A program made the position numbers and the translations under genes. Under the pieces are notes generated by a model. That model was not told where the DNA came from and did no database searches. It was given only the letters and a program-made list of their open reading frames with translations. From Trichaptum fuscoviolaceum (taxonomy: Eukaryota; Basidiomycota; Agaricomycetes; Hymenochaetales; Trichaptaceae): a stretch of 64,000 bases of DNA. Position 1 is the first letter of the stretch, and every line of letters starts with the position of its first letter. Shown one piece after another: positions 52,001 to 63,777 of this stretch. The stretch lies in contig CAJSYZ010000001.1 of NCBI GenBank assembly GCA_910574455.1, forward strand, positions 2,463,424-2,527,423, written 5' to 3'.

Positions 52001-52668
52001 TGCCCAGTGATCCGGTAGACTCACCCGTCGACCCACCTTCGCCATCGGAGACGCCAAAAGCGGAACGTCACCCTCAGCGGTCATCGACTCTGCCCAGTGC
52101 GATAAGTCTTCCTCCTGCTGTGGCCTCGACAGATGACGTCCTGACGCCTGTCCCTCAACCGACTAAGCAAAACACTACTCCAGCTCCTCAGAGCAAGTCA
52201 TCGTTGACTGTTCCAGGCGCTTCTAGTTCCGAAACTTCCTCTTCACATACGACGATTCGCCCTGCCGTGCCTCGGCCTCGTTCAGATAGCACAGCGACTA
52301 CTGGCGGCGCAGACTCGATTTTCCGTCTGCTTCCTCGTGAGTCACGCGATGCTATTCGTAGGATGATGCACGTCGAGCCGACGGCTCGCTGTACACTCTC
52401 GGACCTACTGAAGGGCAAGGGCAAGCACAGCGCCCTCTTATGTGGATGCCTTGCCTCCGAAGGTGGATCTTGTCGCACGCTTCGCGCCTCAGATGGCGTG
52501 ACCGTCGAGTGTCAGGATCATTGCTGCGACCCGGAGGACGAAGACGATGGGGATGAGTGGCTGAAGAGTATCGTGCCTTGTTCTTCCGAAGGCGCAACAC
52601 CTACCCCGTATCACACGCATGTCAAAGTGGTCGTTGAAGAAAAGCAGTCGAAAAAGCGGTTCTTTTAG
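49019..52668 (+). CDS. NPR1/HAL-type serine/threonine protein kinase
   Basis: A ~560-residue Ser/Thr/Pro-rich N-terminus (with the His run [13 protein letters not shown]) precedes the kinase domain. The glycine loop is [15 protein letters not shown], the ATP Lys is in YAVKEFRP, and the alphaC Glu is in the [11 protein letters not shown] region. After an intron come [13 protein letters not shown], the catalytic loop [17 protein letters not shown] in place of the commoner DFG-L, and [10 protein letters not shown]. The family (Npr1, Hal4/5, Ptk) regulates nutrient and ion transporters. Between [14 protein letters not shown] and the C-lobe helix [18 protein letters not shown] there is a disordered insert of ~265 residues. 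The start [10 protein letters not shown] is chosen, although the frame is open upstream. Length is about 1,130 residues. Confidence 0.9.
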
Positions 52669-53362
52669 TGAAAGTATGATGTGAGCTATTGCTGCTCCTT
52701 CTGCTGCTTGGCTCGCTTCCCCGTCCCTGGCTCTCCGATCGCTTACTTTCACCTTATGTCCCATTTTGAAGATATTATTACCAATTCAATCGTTGTATAT
52801 AGATAAAGTTAACGTGCTGCCTTTACATGGCTTTGTAGACTCTCTTCCGACGACCTTACCACTATTGCTATTCCTTTCACCACCCCTTGCCTTTACTGAT
52901 TCTCCCACCCATGCCCACGCACATATTCATTTTTGTTCGTGCCGTTTTTTCTTCTGGATTCGACACGCACAATTACATCGGTCTTGGCTCTTGCTGCTAT
53001 ATGTCATACAGCGTCGCCTTTTCATTCGATTACCCCAATCCCCCCCCCCCTTCCCGTCGATGCTGAGAATCTTCATCGCCGTACATATTCTTGGTACTGG
53101 TAGCGGAAGTATCGAAACGTTAACTGTAAGCTTACTGTAATACTCACGGGCATTTATTTCATCCCAGCCCAATGTTATGGACAAATGATACGGCATGTAG
53201 ACCTTCAATCGCTAATTTTGGATACATATTATGATTATAAAAAAGGGTGATAGGAAGCTATTGAGTACGACTGAGCTTCCAAGCTAAGTGTATAACTATC
53301 TATACATACATGCCTCGGTAAATGCGTGCTAACACGAACTCGGATCAGACCAAATATTCCTC
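52669..53362. other. Convergent 3' region between kinase and OS-9 genes
   Basis: The region is C/T-rich to 53060 with a C11 run near 53041-53051, then AT-rich. It contains the 3' UTRs of two convergent genes. No ORF is convincing. Confidence 0.4.
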
Positions 53363-55334
53363 TCAGAGTTCTTCATGCCGCTGCAATTTTCGCGCGTCTT
53401 CGTCTTTCTTTTGCTTCCGTGTTTCCGCTCCGTCTTCGTCAACTTGTCCCCTTTCACCTCCTTGCGACTGCTGTTGGTTAGCACCATCTATCACATGCCC
53501 CGCTGAACGAAGGATGTCCTGTAGCCGCTGGTAGTTCCCACTCGACTCCGCTAAGAAGCTGTCGATAATTTCCTCGAGGCGGCCTACATTTTCCCCATCC
53601 GCGGCATCGAAAAACTCGATGATCACTTCTCCATCTTTCCCAGGCGTGACATGCACACCGGAGGACTCGCCCGTGCCTTCGGCTTGGTGGTGTTGCTGCT
53701 GCTGCTGAGATCCTCCTTTGGTACTGCCCCCGCTCGCTCCTCCGGCCACTAGAAGCGCCTCGATGGCCTGCAAGATGGCCCGCTCCGCCAGAGGTGACAC
53801 AGCGGATTTGCGTCCGTCAGCTTCAGCGGTCTCTTCGGCAGCGCTTATGGTCGGGAGCGTTGGCGGGGCACCGAGGATCGGGTTTCGCGTCCTGCGCTGC
53901 GTTGGATAAGGCGTCTCTGGTAGACTCTTATCGACGGCGGCCAGTGCTGCTTCGTCGGAGAGGACCTCCCTGCAGCGTATAAACGCTTCATCCCGTTGCT
54001 CGAGTCTCGTCTTGAATCCGCGTTCGCCACATAGACGCGGGGTGTGGATAACCATGACATAATGACACGTCTTAGTCTCCTTTACGAAGAGAATCGTATC
54101 TGTCATGGATGTCGAGCAATGGAACTGCCATAAGAATACCCCAGATGTCAGTCGGGTGATTGTGTGTGAAATAACAATAAAAAGCAAACAAGAATAGTGT
54201 GAATTGAAATAAAGTTGCGAGAAATTTTGGTAAGAGTAGTGAGAAAAAGAAAGGAAAAATGGTGGTCGAAGATTAAATAAATGTACGGCATGAACAGCAC
54301 TAAGCACACGGACCTGGACTTCAATTTCTCTGGGCTTTCCGGTTTTGTCACAATAAGTCCCGTCTCCCCAATTCTGCACCAGATAATGATGCCCAGCGGT
54401 GTGAGCGATCTCAACATTGCTTGTCAACGCAGCTTGTTGGGCATTGGTGAGTTCGCGACCTTCGCCAGGGATTGTTGCCGCCTGTCCTAATGTAAACGCT
54501 TCCCACTAGAATCGAGATGATATGGGATTTAAAGTTTCGGACTACACAATGACAGAGAATCACAGACCTCTGGATCTTCCTCCGGGACATAACCTAATAC
54601 GATCGAATGATCAGATCCAGGCCGTCCAAGGATAAACACGAGGCAACGTGGATGACGTACCGGCATGATGAGGATGTGAATGCGCCATCTCGCGAAATTG
54701 GCGAACTTGGTTGTTATGGCAGTACGCATATGTGAACCAGCCTTGCCTGTGCTATAGACATTATTGTTTCGTACAATGAGCATCCGAACTACTTCGTGTT
54801 TGGACTGCATGTGCACACACATATAAGCAAGAGCCGGACAATGGTTGCAAGAGGCTCCAAGTTTGTGCGGCATTGGCTTCCAGCTGCGGTTCCTCTGCTG
54901 GCTGGGTGTGGCTTTCTATTGGAGGTGGGATTAAGCAAACGTAGGGGTTCTGCCCTGACAGATTCATGCGTTGCAGCTTGAAGCTAGTTTGGCCCGCAGT
55001 TTCCATAGCGTTCTGCTATAGCTTCAGTGAAGCATGGGGCTTAGTTGAAGTGCTGCAGACTCACTGCCGTCGCTTCCGCCCCCTCAATCTCCTTCATGCC
55101 ATTGACCGACGCATGGGGCTCTTCCTGCCATGGCTGGTCAAGAAACTCGCGTTCACCGCCGTTCAGGCCCTGCTTTAACCATCGTTCGGCTGTTTCGTTG
55201 AGGACAGGTAAACCGTTGAGAAAAGCGACGCGATATTTGGGGAATGCATAGAGGTCCTCTGCGAGCGACCAGTGCACGCGTGCGGTTGCTGTGAGGGCGA
55301 CAGCGAGCGCGAGGACGGGGAGGGGGAGGTGCAT
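53363..55334 (-). CDS. YOS9: OS-9/Yos9-like ER lectin (ERAD)
   Basis: This ER-lumen lectin recognises trimmed N-glycans on misfolded glycoproteins and passes them to the Hrd1 complex. MHLPLPVLALAVALTATARV (55334) is a signal peptide; an alternative Met nine codons upstream (55361) adds an Asp-containing start. It is followed by the family's EDLYAFPKYRVAFLNGLP. The MRH domain reads YVCLIPPP, GWFTYAYCHNNQVRQF, GYVPEEDPEWEAFTLGQ, NWGDGTYCDKTGKPREIEVQ, FHCSTSMTDTILFVKE, TCHYVMVIHTPRLC, including the GDGxxCD and final Cys pattern. The tail is Gln-rich and ends RKLQRHEEL, an HDEL-like retention signal. The intron before FHCSTS is about 200 nt. Confidence 0.92.
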
Positions 55335-55811
55335 CTGAGGTGGAGGAGGTGTCGTGTCCAACGCTAAGTGCTAAAGACGGCAATTGCTGAATACAGCTTA
55401 TCTCCGCCGGAAATTAGGACTCCGCATTGGTGGATGGGCGTCACAAGACAGGGCATATATTGGCGAATAAGATGGAGGAAAATGGGGAAATAATTGCGGA
55501 TGTGGAAAGAAAGATGATTATCTGTGATTGTGTTGTGCCCCCTATACGCCGCTGTGTGCAAAGTTCCCAGTGGGGTGCAAGCCTGGCAGAGCTGCAGTGA
55601 TGAAATTCGGACAAATTAAATTTACGTCTTCGAGGAAATAGAAAGGATATCGAAAGAAATCAACAATTCTATATTCCAATTTCCGGGGTCTCTATTTATT
55701 ATATCGCACACGGGGGGAATTATTCGATAAATAGAGAGAACACCTCTTGAACCTCCCCTGCCTTCCCTTACCTCCCAACCACCGCCCGACATCGTCTCTC
55801 CCCCGCCCATC
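55335..55811. promoter_or_regulatory. Divergent promoter, OS-9 and AT-hook genes
   Basis: The region is AT-rich at 55610-55735. It turns C-rich immediately before the AT-hook start (cctgccttcccttacctccc), as expected of a fungal leader. No other feature is seen. Confidence 0.4.
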
Positions 55812-56524
55812 ATGTCGGCGTCCCCAACAAACGACGAGCCTGTCGACAAGCAGACCGACGAAATCCAAGACGACTCAAACCCCGACGTCGACGAGACAGG
55901 TATGCGCTCCTTCTCAAGCTCCGACTGCCTTTCTCTTATCGAGATGTACTTTCCCCAACAGGTGCCGAGCCTACGACTCCCGTCAAGCGCGGCCGTGGCC
56001 GTCCCAAGGGCTCGAAAAACAAGAAGAACACCGACGCCGTCGCGACCAGCGTCCCCGCCGGGCCCTCGACGTCGACCGGGGAGAAGAGGAAGCGGGGAAG
56101 GCCTCCCAAGGTATGTTGTCTGTCACCATCAGTTTGAACACCAGCCCGGTTTTATTTGGTCGCCTCCCGGTCCTATTGTATTGCGCATATTACCACTCTC
56201 CCGTGCCCTTGACTTATCCCTTCTTTATTGTTCTTTCCCCCTCTCGTCGCCTCTTGCTCGTCTCCTGCCCCGTTCTGGCTTGGCTCACCGTATGCAACGA
56301 CTGTTGACTGAACTGCCCTCGCTTATCAGCCGAAACCGGAGGGCGCGGAGCCGACCAAGCCCAAGCGACCGCGCGGAAGGCCTCCGAAGAATCCCAAACC
56401 GACGTCGGCAGCAGCGGCACCGCCGCCACCCCCTCCTGCGAAGGACGACGACACCGAGGAGGGCGAGCCGCCAAAGAAGAAGAGAGGCAGGCCGCCCAAG
56501 TCATCTGCTTCCGCCGCCGAATGA
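55812..56524 (+). CDS. AT-hook (HMGA-like) DNA-binding protein
   Basis: Three exons encode about 145 residues. An acidic N-terminus (MSASPTNDEPVDKQTDEIQD) is followed by four AT-hooks: KRGRGRPKGSKNK, EKRKRGRPPKP, KRPRGRPPKNPKP and KKKRGRPPKSSAS. The hooks are separated by Ala/Pro linkers (SAAAAPPPPPPAKDDD). Introns run gtatgc...aacag and gtatgt...atcag. AT-hooks bind the minor groove of AT-rich DNA, so this is a likely chromatin architectural protein in the nucleus. Confidence 0.92.
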
Positions 56525-57419
56525 ACCCGATGGATAGGATATCTGAACACTTTTGTCGTCGCATGTACAAATACACAACCCGGAATCCCCCTGGCCGCTC
56601 TTGCGAAACATATCCCTACCCTTCTCGTCGGACTATTGGACTCTTCATATCGCCCCTCTCAAATCCACCTTTACTGTTTGGGCTCTCTTTTATCTTCACG
56701 ACTTGTGCGACGACATCTTACTCTGTTCTGTTGTTATTGATTCAATCCAACCCTTCACCCGACCCCCCGCGCTCATCAAATCGATTTCCGATTACTACAC
56801 TCCACACGATGCGCCTGCCGTTTCCTGTTCCTTTCACTTAAACGTATTTCTAGTGTCTTCTGCCGTGTTTCCTGTTACGATTATACATGTGGGTCTTACT
56901 ATATGCTATGGCGCCCCCTATCGTTTGCTGCCTCCCTCTCTGTCTCTCTATGTTTTTCTGTATTTGCGAAACGACGTGTCTTCATAGGTTGATTTAAAGC
57001 CGGAATGCTTAGTTGGTTCCGCACGCGGTTAACCCTTGTCTGATTTGTGATTGGTCCCCCGATGTTGACGAACTTTCCTCTGGCCGACTAACGCCCGCTC
57101 GACTACCCATCCTACATTCAAATCACACTCGATTCAACAACGCGAAAGGAAAGTTTTAATGTCTTCATTTCCGCACTAAGGATTGAGCCCCCCGTTTCCT
57201 ACTAGTAGCGAAAAACTATTATTCACGCGTCACTGCTGCTACATCACATCGATTATAGTCGATTATCTGCCTTTGTTCCCCTCCCAGGCCCCATTATTCT
57301 TCTGACAGAAATCCCGTTGTCAGTTGGCATTGACCGATGGCAATGGAACACCGCACCGATGGTCAACATGCTACGCAAACCCCATCATCACATATCTATC
57401 AACTGGCCCCTTTTTATAT
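56525..57419. other. Convergent intergenic region
   Basis: This 895-bp gap separates the AT-hook gene (plus) from KMO (minus). It is C/T-rich on the plus strand. Open frames at 56521-56987 read as Ser/Pro/Leu-rich noise without motifs, so I take this as 3' UTR and spacer. Confidence 0.4.
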
Positions 57420-59463
57420 TCAATTGAATAGTCGAGAGCGCTGGAATAATTTCAACCCCGCGTATGTGAGTCCAAGAATACACCCTGCTGTCCCACACCA
57501 TCCCAAGCCGGCGAGGATCTTCTGCTGTCGCTCTGCTTTTCGCTTCACTGTTTCATAGCTGATATCCGGTCGGAAACTGACCATGGTGTATTGGGGTATC
57601 CATCCCGCCGGAGAAGTCGTCGGGAACGTTTGCTGGGACAATAGCGGGCCAACAGACTCAGCTGTCACTTGCGACCTCGAGGTCACGTAGAAGAATAAAT
57701 TCTCCAAGGTTCTCCGGAAAAGGTACAACGGAGTCGCGACCGAGTGGCGCATTTCCACGCTGCAGCATTATCGGTGATCCCCCCGGGTGCATAAATGCAT
57801 AAAACGCGAATGATTGCAATGAGAAATGCTCGGTAAGTAACACTTCTCACACGCGCTGCAGCAGAAAAATGTCGCTGATCGAGGATAATTTTGGGGGAAC
57901 TCACTAATTCGCCATGGCGAGGTCGCAGATGGCCACTAGATCGCCATGTCTTGTTTCAGAATATTTCTTGAGCGCGCCTGCTAGTTGCGAGTCAACGGCA
58001 TTAACAGCAGTGGCTTTCTGGTTGGCAGGATCGACTCCAGCTTCGCGTAGAATAACGTCCAGAACCCGGACGTCTTCCAAACCACAATTAAGGCCCTGGC
58101 CGTAAAACGGAACCATTGAGTGTGCCGCGTCCCCGAGAATCACAACCCGGTCCTTGTAGTGATATGGATTGGCCTACATAAGGGAATACGGAACTCGTCT
58201 ATAAGCACACACGTTCACGCGCCGATTAACCAGCTCTTGCCTTGATGGCGATGAGGGGGCTTCGAGGATTCTTCCGGAAAGCCTCCTGGACGGCCGACTC
58301 GCCTATCAGAGCGAGAGCATCAGGAAACTGTCCTTGGAACCATGTTAAGGCTTTATCGGATTCATCCAATAGCTCGAAGGTCGCGGTGGGAGCAAAAAGT
58401 GTGCAAGTGAACGACTTGTCCTAGAATTGCGGACGAGAACGGGTCAGAAGGTCCGTCAGTGTCTATTTTGTGCCCCAGAAGCAACACGCTCAGCTAATAA
58501 TTGGACATGCATACTTTGTTAGGCAGCGCGATCAGCATAAACGAGTGTCTGGGCCAGATGTGAAGGTGGTTGGGGTCTAGTAGGAATATCGTATCCCCCT
58601 TAGCGTCTATTCCTGGTGCCATCCTGAGTTCAAGATACTCGTGTGGAATGTAGGTTTGTTCGAAGTCCATCCTGTTAACGGCCCGGAAGTGAACGGCCCA
58701 ATGTGCATCAGAGCTTGCTCCCGTAATGATTTTAGAGGAAATACATTTATATACCTAACGAAACGCATAAGCTGACGCCTCACATTTGAATAGCTCCCGT
58801 CTGCCCCTATGCATAAATCAAAAGAGACGCGCAAGGCCTCGTTCGCGGCCGAATTGTGGAAGACCATAACGCGCTGGTCGAAATCAGCAGTGGTGAGCTT
58901 ATGCTCGAAGAATACGCGAATGCGTGGATTATTCATGACTTCATCCAAAAGGCCTTCGTTGAGAAGGCCGCGGTCTATGGAGTTAATGCACTATCGAATC
59001 ACCCGCAGAGTGGTGAAATTTCTCAGCGTCAGTGAAGAATCATGGCCAGATTCCAAGTTGTTTCTTCTTACCTGGCCATCCGGGTCATACAGCTGACTTT
59101 GCTGTCTGCCTGTTCGGTCGTGGATCATGCGGCCCTTCATGGGTATTACACTCTGTAAAAACCGGCTAGCGGCGTCTGGATCGATACTCTGGAGAGCGGC
59201 TATGCCACGCGCCGATATGGCGAGGTTTATAGAGCGGAGAGATGCGCTTGCTTTGGCAGAAGGAAGCCGCATGTCTGTAGTATATATTCACAGAGTTCAA
59301 GACATAAGAACGACAATTAATGAAAGCATGGCGTACCCGGCCTTCCCTCGTATACCTCGACGTTCCAGCCCGCCCTCGCAAGAGCTAAAGCCGAAAGGCA
59401 GCCCACCGGGCCTGCGCCCACAACTACGGCTTTACGAGCAAGCTTGGTATCCGTTGGTGGCAT
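57420..59463 (-). CDS. BNA4: Kynurenine 3-monooxygenase
   Basis: This FAD enzyme hydroxylates kynurenine to 3-hydroxykynurenine with NADPH. From [21 protein letters not shown] (GxGxxG Rossmann motif) it runs through [81 protein letters not shown] and the second FAD motif [25 protein letters not shown]. The C-terminus has a probable TM anchor ([17 protein letters not shown]), as expected for an outer-mitochondrial-membrane enzyme. It is divergent from kynureninase, with about 480 bp between starts. Introns are short. BNA4 is the yeast name. Confidence 0.95.
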
Positions 59464-59941
59464 GAGAGATTAATGAAGCAGATATATGTTATTATTCGGC
59501 GATGCAGGGGAAGACGAGAGTAAGATTAATTGCACGCGGCAGCGAAGTGTTTGATCGTCTTAATGCAAGAGGTGAGCAGATGCAGGAACATGTCGTCGAG
59601 CATAGCGGCCTGGACGGCCATCGTCATATTAATCGATTAGCGACTCGGAGGTCCGATTCCAAGAAAGGAGACCGTGGGGTTTACAAAATTTGTCGCGAAA
59701 TTACGAATAAATAATCAGAGATAAACAACGTACAACAGAGATTTGATCGGGGGTCGAGTGTCCCTGAGGTGTGAGCTCATTTGAACCTGATCATATGCAC
59801 CCACCCTCAGCTCAACCGGAAAACAAAAGAATCTTATGCAACTGTTCTCTGCACTACTTGTCGATCTAAACGCTTTCTAGCCGCAATACACTTTATTTTC
59901 TTGACGAGTAATTACACAAATCTGCTATCGAGGCACCTACG
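59464..59941. promoter_or_regulatory. Bidirectional promoter of KMO and kynureninase
   Basis: This 478-bp region lies between the start codons of two consecutive pathway enzymes on opposite strands. It has AT-rich blocks (ttacgaataaataatcag near 59701). I see no clear shared palindrome. Co-regulation is inferred from layout only. Confidence 0.45.
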
Positions 59942-62494
59942 ATGGCCCTCGCTTCGACCTCCGCCGATATCGACACTGAATTCAAATCTGCGGGCCAACG
60001 CTCAGAGTTTATAATACCTACTAACCGTGCTGTCGCCGGTGTTAAGGTCGCCGAGACTGAGCGTAAGTTTCTATTAAACAAACACATTGAACTGAATTTT
60101 TGCTTCCGGCTGGCTGATCAAATCCTGGATGGCCTGTTATTACACCCGGCGCATTTCTTTTTTACCCCTCTGATCGCGCGCCCGATGATGGTCCGCCGGC
60201 TGTATCGACGTGCTCCATATCACTCTCTGGCCGCTCGACGCGCGAATAATGCTAAACGTAATTAAATCGTTTCTGCTCACGCTCCTGACTACATCGAACA
60301 AAACGGACCTCTTGCTCCGAATCCCCCCTTTGCGGAACAACCTTGTTCTCTCGATCATAGTCGATGAGCCGTGTACTTATTTATGTGGGAACTCGCTTGG
60401 AGCCCTCCCGAAACGAGCAAAGGTACTCGTGGACGAGGAGATCCAGGTCTGGGCAAATCGGTCAGTAACTCGCCTCTCGAGTGTTTTGTGCATTTTACGC
60501 GAAGCATGTTGAGCTCACGCAGACTCTCCCCCCCCCTTCCGATCGCATTGACACACTTCGTAACTATTGATCTGTCCATAGAGGCGTCGAGGGACACTTC
60601 GACCACCCTCTTGGGCGTCCGTGGAAGGACATAACAGACCATGTCAATCCTCTGCTAGCGGAAATCGTCGGTGAGGTTGCGATTTCTTATTCACTGCCGA
60701 ATACTGGCCTTAAACGGTTTGTTGTGCAGGTGCGAACGAACACGAGGTGGCGTGCATGGGCGGCCTAACGAATAACCTTCATCTCTTGATGAACTCGTTT
60801 TACAAGCCCACAGCTACTCGCTACAAAATTCTCTGTGAGGCAAAAGCCTTCCCGTCTGACCAGGTGAGGGTAAACTATACTCTCCTCTTCAGATTATTGA
60901 CTCCTTCCGTCCCTCATGCTATTTCCTATGCATACAGTATGCGTTTGCGTCCCAGGCTGAACAGCACGGACTCGACCCCACGACCGCTGTAGTTGCCCTC
61001 TTGCCCAGGCCGGGCGAGTACACGCTTCGCGAAGCCGACATTCTGAGCGTTATCGAGAAAGAAGGAAGTTCTATCGCACTCGTTCTGTTCCCCGGTGTGC
61101 AATACTACACCGGCCAGTGGTTCCCAATGCAGAGCATCACGGCGGCTGCGAAAGCACAGGTCAGTCAGCAGCTGTCTTGTTACACTTTCTCGTCGGCCTT
61201 CGTTATTTCCTTTAGTTGTATATTGTTTTCAAGAGAATGCGGCTTACGAGTTGCGCATATAATCAGGGTTGTATCTGCGGTTGGGACCTCGCCCATGCAG
61301 TCGGAAACGTTTCCATGCAGCTTCACGACTGGGACGTCGACTTCGCAGTCTGGTGCTCGTATAAGTACCTTAACGCTGGCCCTGGCGCCATCGCCGGCTT
61401 GTACATTCACGAAAAGTGGGCAGACGCCGAGAAACCCAAGTCAGTGGCCCTTCTCTGTTCTCCTTAAGCCTTTTCCCCCTTCAACCCAAACTTTATGTCT
61501 ATTCCCCCTTTCATGGCTTTGATTATAGCTTCTCGCAAACCTTTCTACAGGTTTCCCTGTGTCCTATTTCCAGTCACCGCTTCATAAATCTGTTTTCGGC
61601 TCTCCTATAAAAATTCTCGCTGTGTCCGGGATTCGGGATTCTCTCCCCCCTCTCTCTCCCTTGCCCTTCTCACCATCGCCTCCGAAGCAAGGAATTGAGG
61701 GGCGAGGGACATGAACAATGACCAGACCCCTATCTTTTCATTGCTCTGGTTACTCCTCCGGGCCATCGATTTGATGCTGGAAGACATATTATTTCATTCT
61801 TCAAGACTTCTGTCGCATCTTCTACGTTATCCCCTTCCCCCCGGGATAATCTTGAATCCTCATATCATGAACAATCTTCGTATCTCACAAGAGTACTCAT
61901 GTGTTTTTAATTTTCTTTAGAAATGCTGGCTGGTGGGGTCATGACCCCTCCACACGGTTCGCCATGCCACCCACCTTTTCTCCTATCCGCGGAGCGCAGG
62001 GATTCCAGCAATCGAACCCCTCCGTCCTCTCCGTCGCTGCCCTACTCGGCTCCCTGCAGGTCTTCAAGCAAGCAGGCATGATGCCTGCCCTGCGCGCGCG
62101 CTCGGTGGCACTCACTACCCACCTGGAGCAACTATTAAAAAGCTCGAATAGGTACGTGGACCCGAAAGATGCTGTAGCGCTGTATGGGAGGGGTGCAGAG
62201 TTGAGTGGCGGCGGGGGCGAGTCGGGAGGGGAGAAAACACCCGGCTTCACGATTATCACGCCCGACGACCCAAATTCCCGTGGCGCGCAGCTATCGTTGC
62301 TTATCCTCCCACCTGGGCAGGGAGTGATGCAACGGGTTGCGGATGGCCTTAAAAGTTACGGTGTGATCGGCGACGAGAGGCGTCCAGACGTCATCCGTCT
62401 CGCGCCTGCACCTCTGTACAATGTCGTCGAGGACTGTAAGAGAGCTGCCGCAATTCTGGACCTCGTGTTTAACAAGTTAGAGATAGCGGCATAA
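59942..62494 (+). CDS. BNA5: Kynureninase
   Basis: This PLP enzyme cleaves kynurenine and 3-hydroxykynurenine to anthranilate or 3-hydroxyanthranilate plus alanine. Blocks are [121 protein letters not shown], and [18 protein letters not shown] with the PLP Lys. After a ~480-nt intron come [17 protein letters not shown] and [18 protein letters not shown]. The first intron (60063-60360) is also long, at 298 nt. The end is [11 protein letters not shown]. It has about eight exons. BNA5 is the yeast name. Confidence 0.95.
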
Positions 62495-62563
62495 TGCAAG
62501 CTATGAAGATGGAGGAAACAGCCGTTTGTTATGTACACAAATGTATGTAGGGGAATACGAGGG

Positions 62564-63511
62564 TTATGACTGCCTAGAAATCAGCTTGGTGATGAAGTCC
62601 CCCATGAGATCGCTGTACTGAGATGTCTTTAGCATATCATTGTGTTCTATCGTGAGAGTCTCCCAATCCTTTTTCACCGTAAATTTGAGTGACTCGAGGT
62701 GCTGATAGATAGCCTGGGACTGAGCTTCGTCAACCAAGGTATCCCCCGAGGAATGTACTATAAGCCAGGGTGGATCACCGCCATTCTCTCGGCGGGGATA
62801 CGATGTGGTCGAATCGCCTAAATATGATGGTTTATCTCCGAAGGTGTTCGAGATAAACCATGACTTGTAGGCCGGGAAACTCTGCAGGAGGAGGTCGATG
62901 TCGTAGATGCCTTCTGACAGCGCAACGCCGCGCACCGCGTTCAGCAACGTCGGGGACGGGCGGAGCGAAGGCGTTGGCGTAGAAGAGTCCAGTAGGATCG
63001 CAGTGAGTATATGCGCACCACAGCTGTGCCCGATCGCGTAGATCTCATCGGCACGGGCGTTATCAAGCCGGCGCTGTGGTTCCGAGTCCAGTCCTGGTCC
63101 ACCACCGCTTTGGCCTGAGCTGCTCGGGCGCACAAGAAACTCGAGCGCAGCCAGCACGTCCTCTGCGTGCGCAGGGTGCTGAAGCGCTGTCTCCGGTGTA
63201 GGCTCGTTCGGAGTCAGACGGTAGTTGGGCACTGCGACCGTGCAGCCCGTGCGCTGCGCTAGGCGCACTGCAAGCTCCCGATGGTGGGACTTATCTTCGC
63301 TGTGCAAATAGGAATGCAAAATTAGTCCAATTTAGCTCGGAAAGGGGAGCCTGACAGTGAGCAGTGCGTACGCTCTCCATGCACCGCCATGCACAAAACA
63401 GACTATCGGGGACCTTTCCCTATCTGAGCTCGACGGGGGCGGTACATAGAGGTCGAGCCGTTGAGCTGCGAGCTCGCCGTAGGGAATGTCATTTGTTACG
63501 GCGATGGGCAT
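62564..63511 (-). CDS. BNA7: Probable kynurenine formamidase (alpha/beta hydrolase)
   Basis: Two exons encode about 290 residues. The start MPIAVTNDIPYGE (63511) leads to the oxyanion motif CFVHGGAWRA. After an intron (gtacgc...gcacag) follow VAVPNYRLTP, HPAHAEDVLAALEFL, the nucleophile motif AIGHSCGAHILTAI, RGVALSEGIYDID, WLIVHSSGDTLVDE with the acid Asp, and TIEHNDMLKTS with the catalytic His. HGGxW plus GHSxGAH is typical of N-formylkynurenine formamidase, which makes kynurenine. The position beside KMO and kynureninase supports the call; another esterase is possible. Confidence 0.82.
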
Positions 63512-63716
63512 GTCGTTGGTGAGAGACTGTGTTCGGTAAGTAAGGCGTATAGATAAGATAAAATCATGCCATTATCTTGACATTAGTGCAGGATGACAGA
63601 TGAGGAATGTGTCAGTGAAGCGCCACGAGCTAATTTAGGGCATAAAGCCGGCATGTTGTCAGAGACGACGTCACCGCACCGCCCTCCAGCTATCCGGAGT
63701 CGAGTGGTCAGCGCGC

Positions 63717-63724
63717 GTATATAA
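63717..63724 (+). promoter_or_regulatory. TATA box of PMP3 gene
   Basis: The sequence gtatataaag lies about 55 bp before the start codon at 63778, followed by a CT-rich leader (ctctccgtttctccctcccc). This is a typical strong fungal promoter layout. Confidence 0.6.
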
Positions 63725-63777
63725 AGTAAGCCTCGCCCTCTCTCCGTTTCTCCCTCCCCCAAGAAACTTCATTCACC

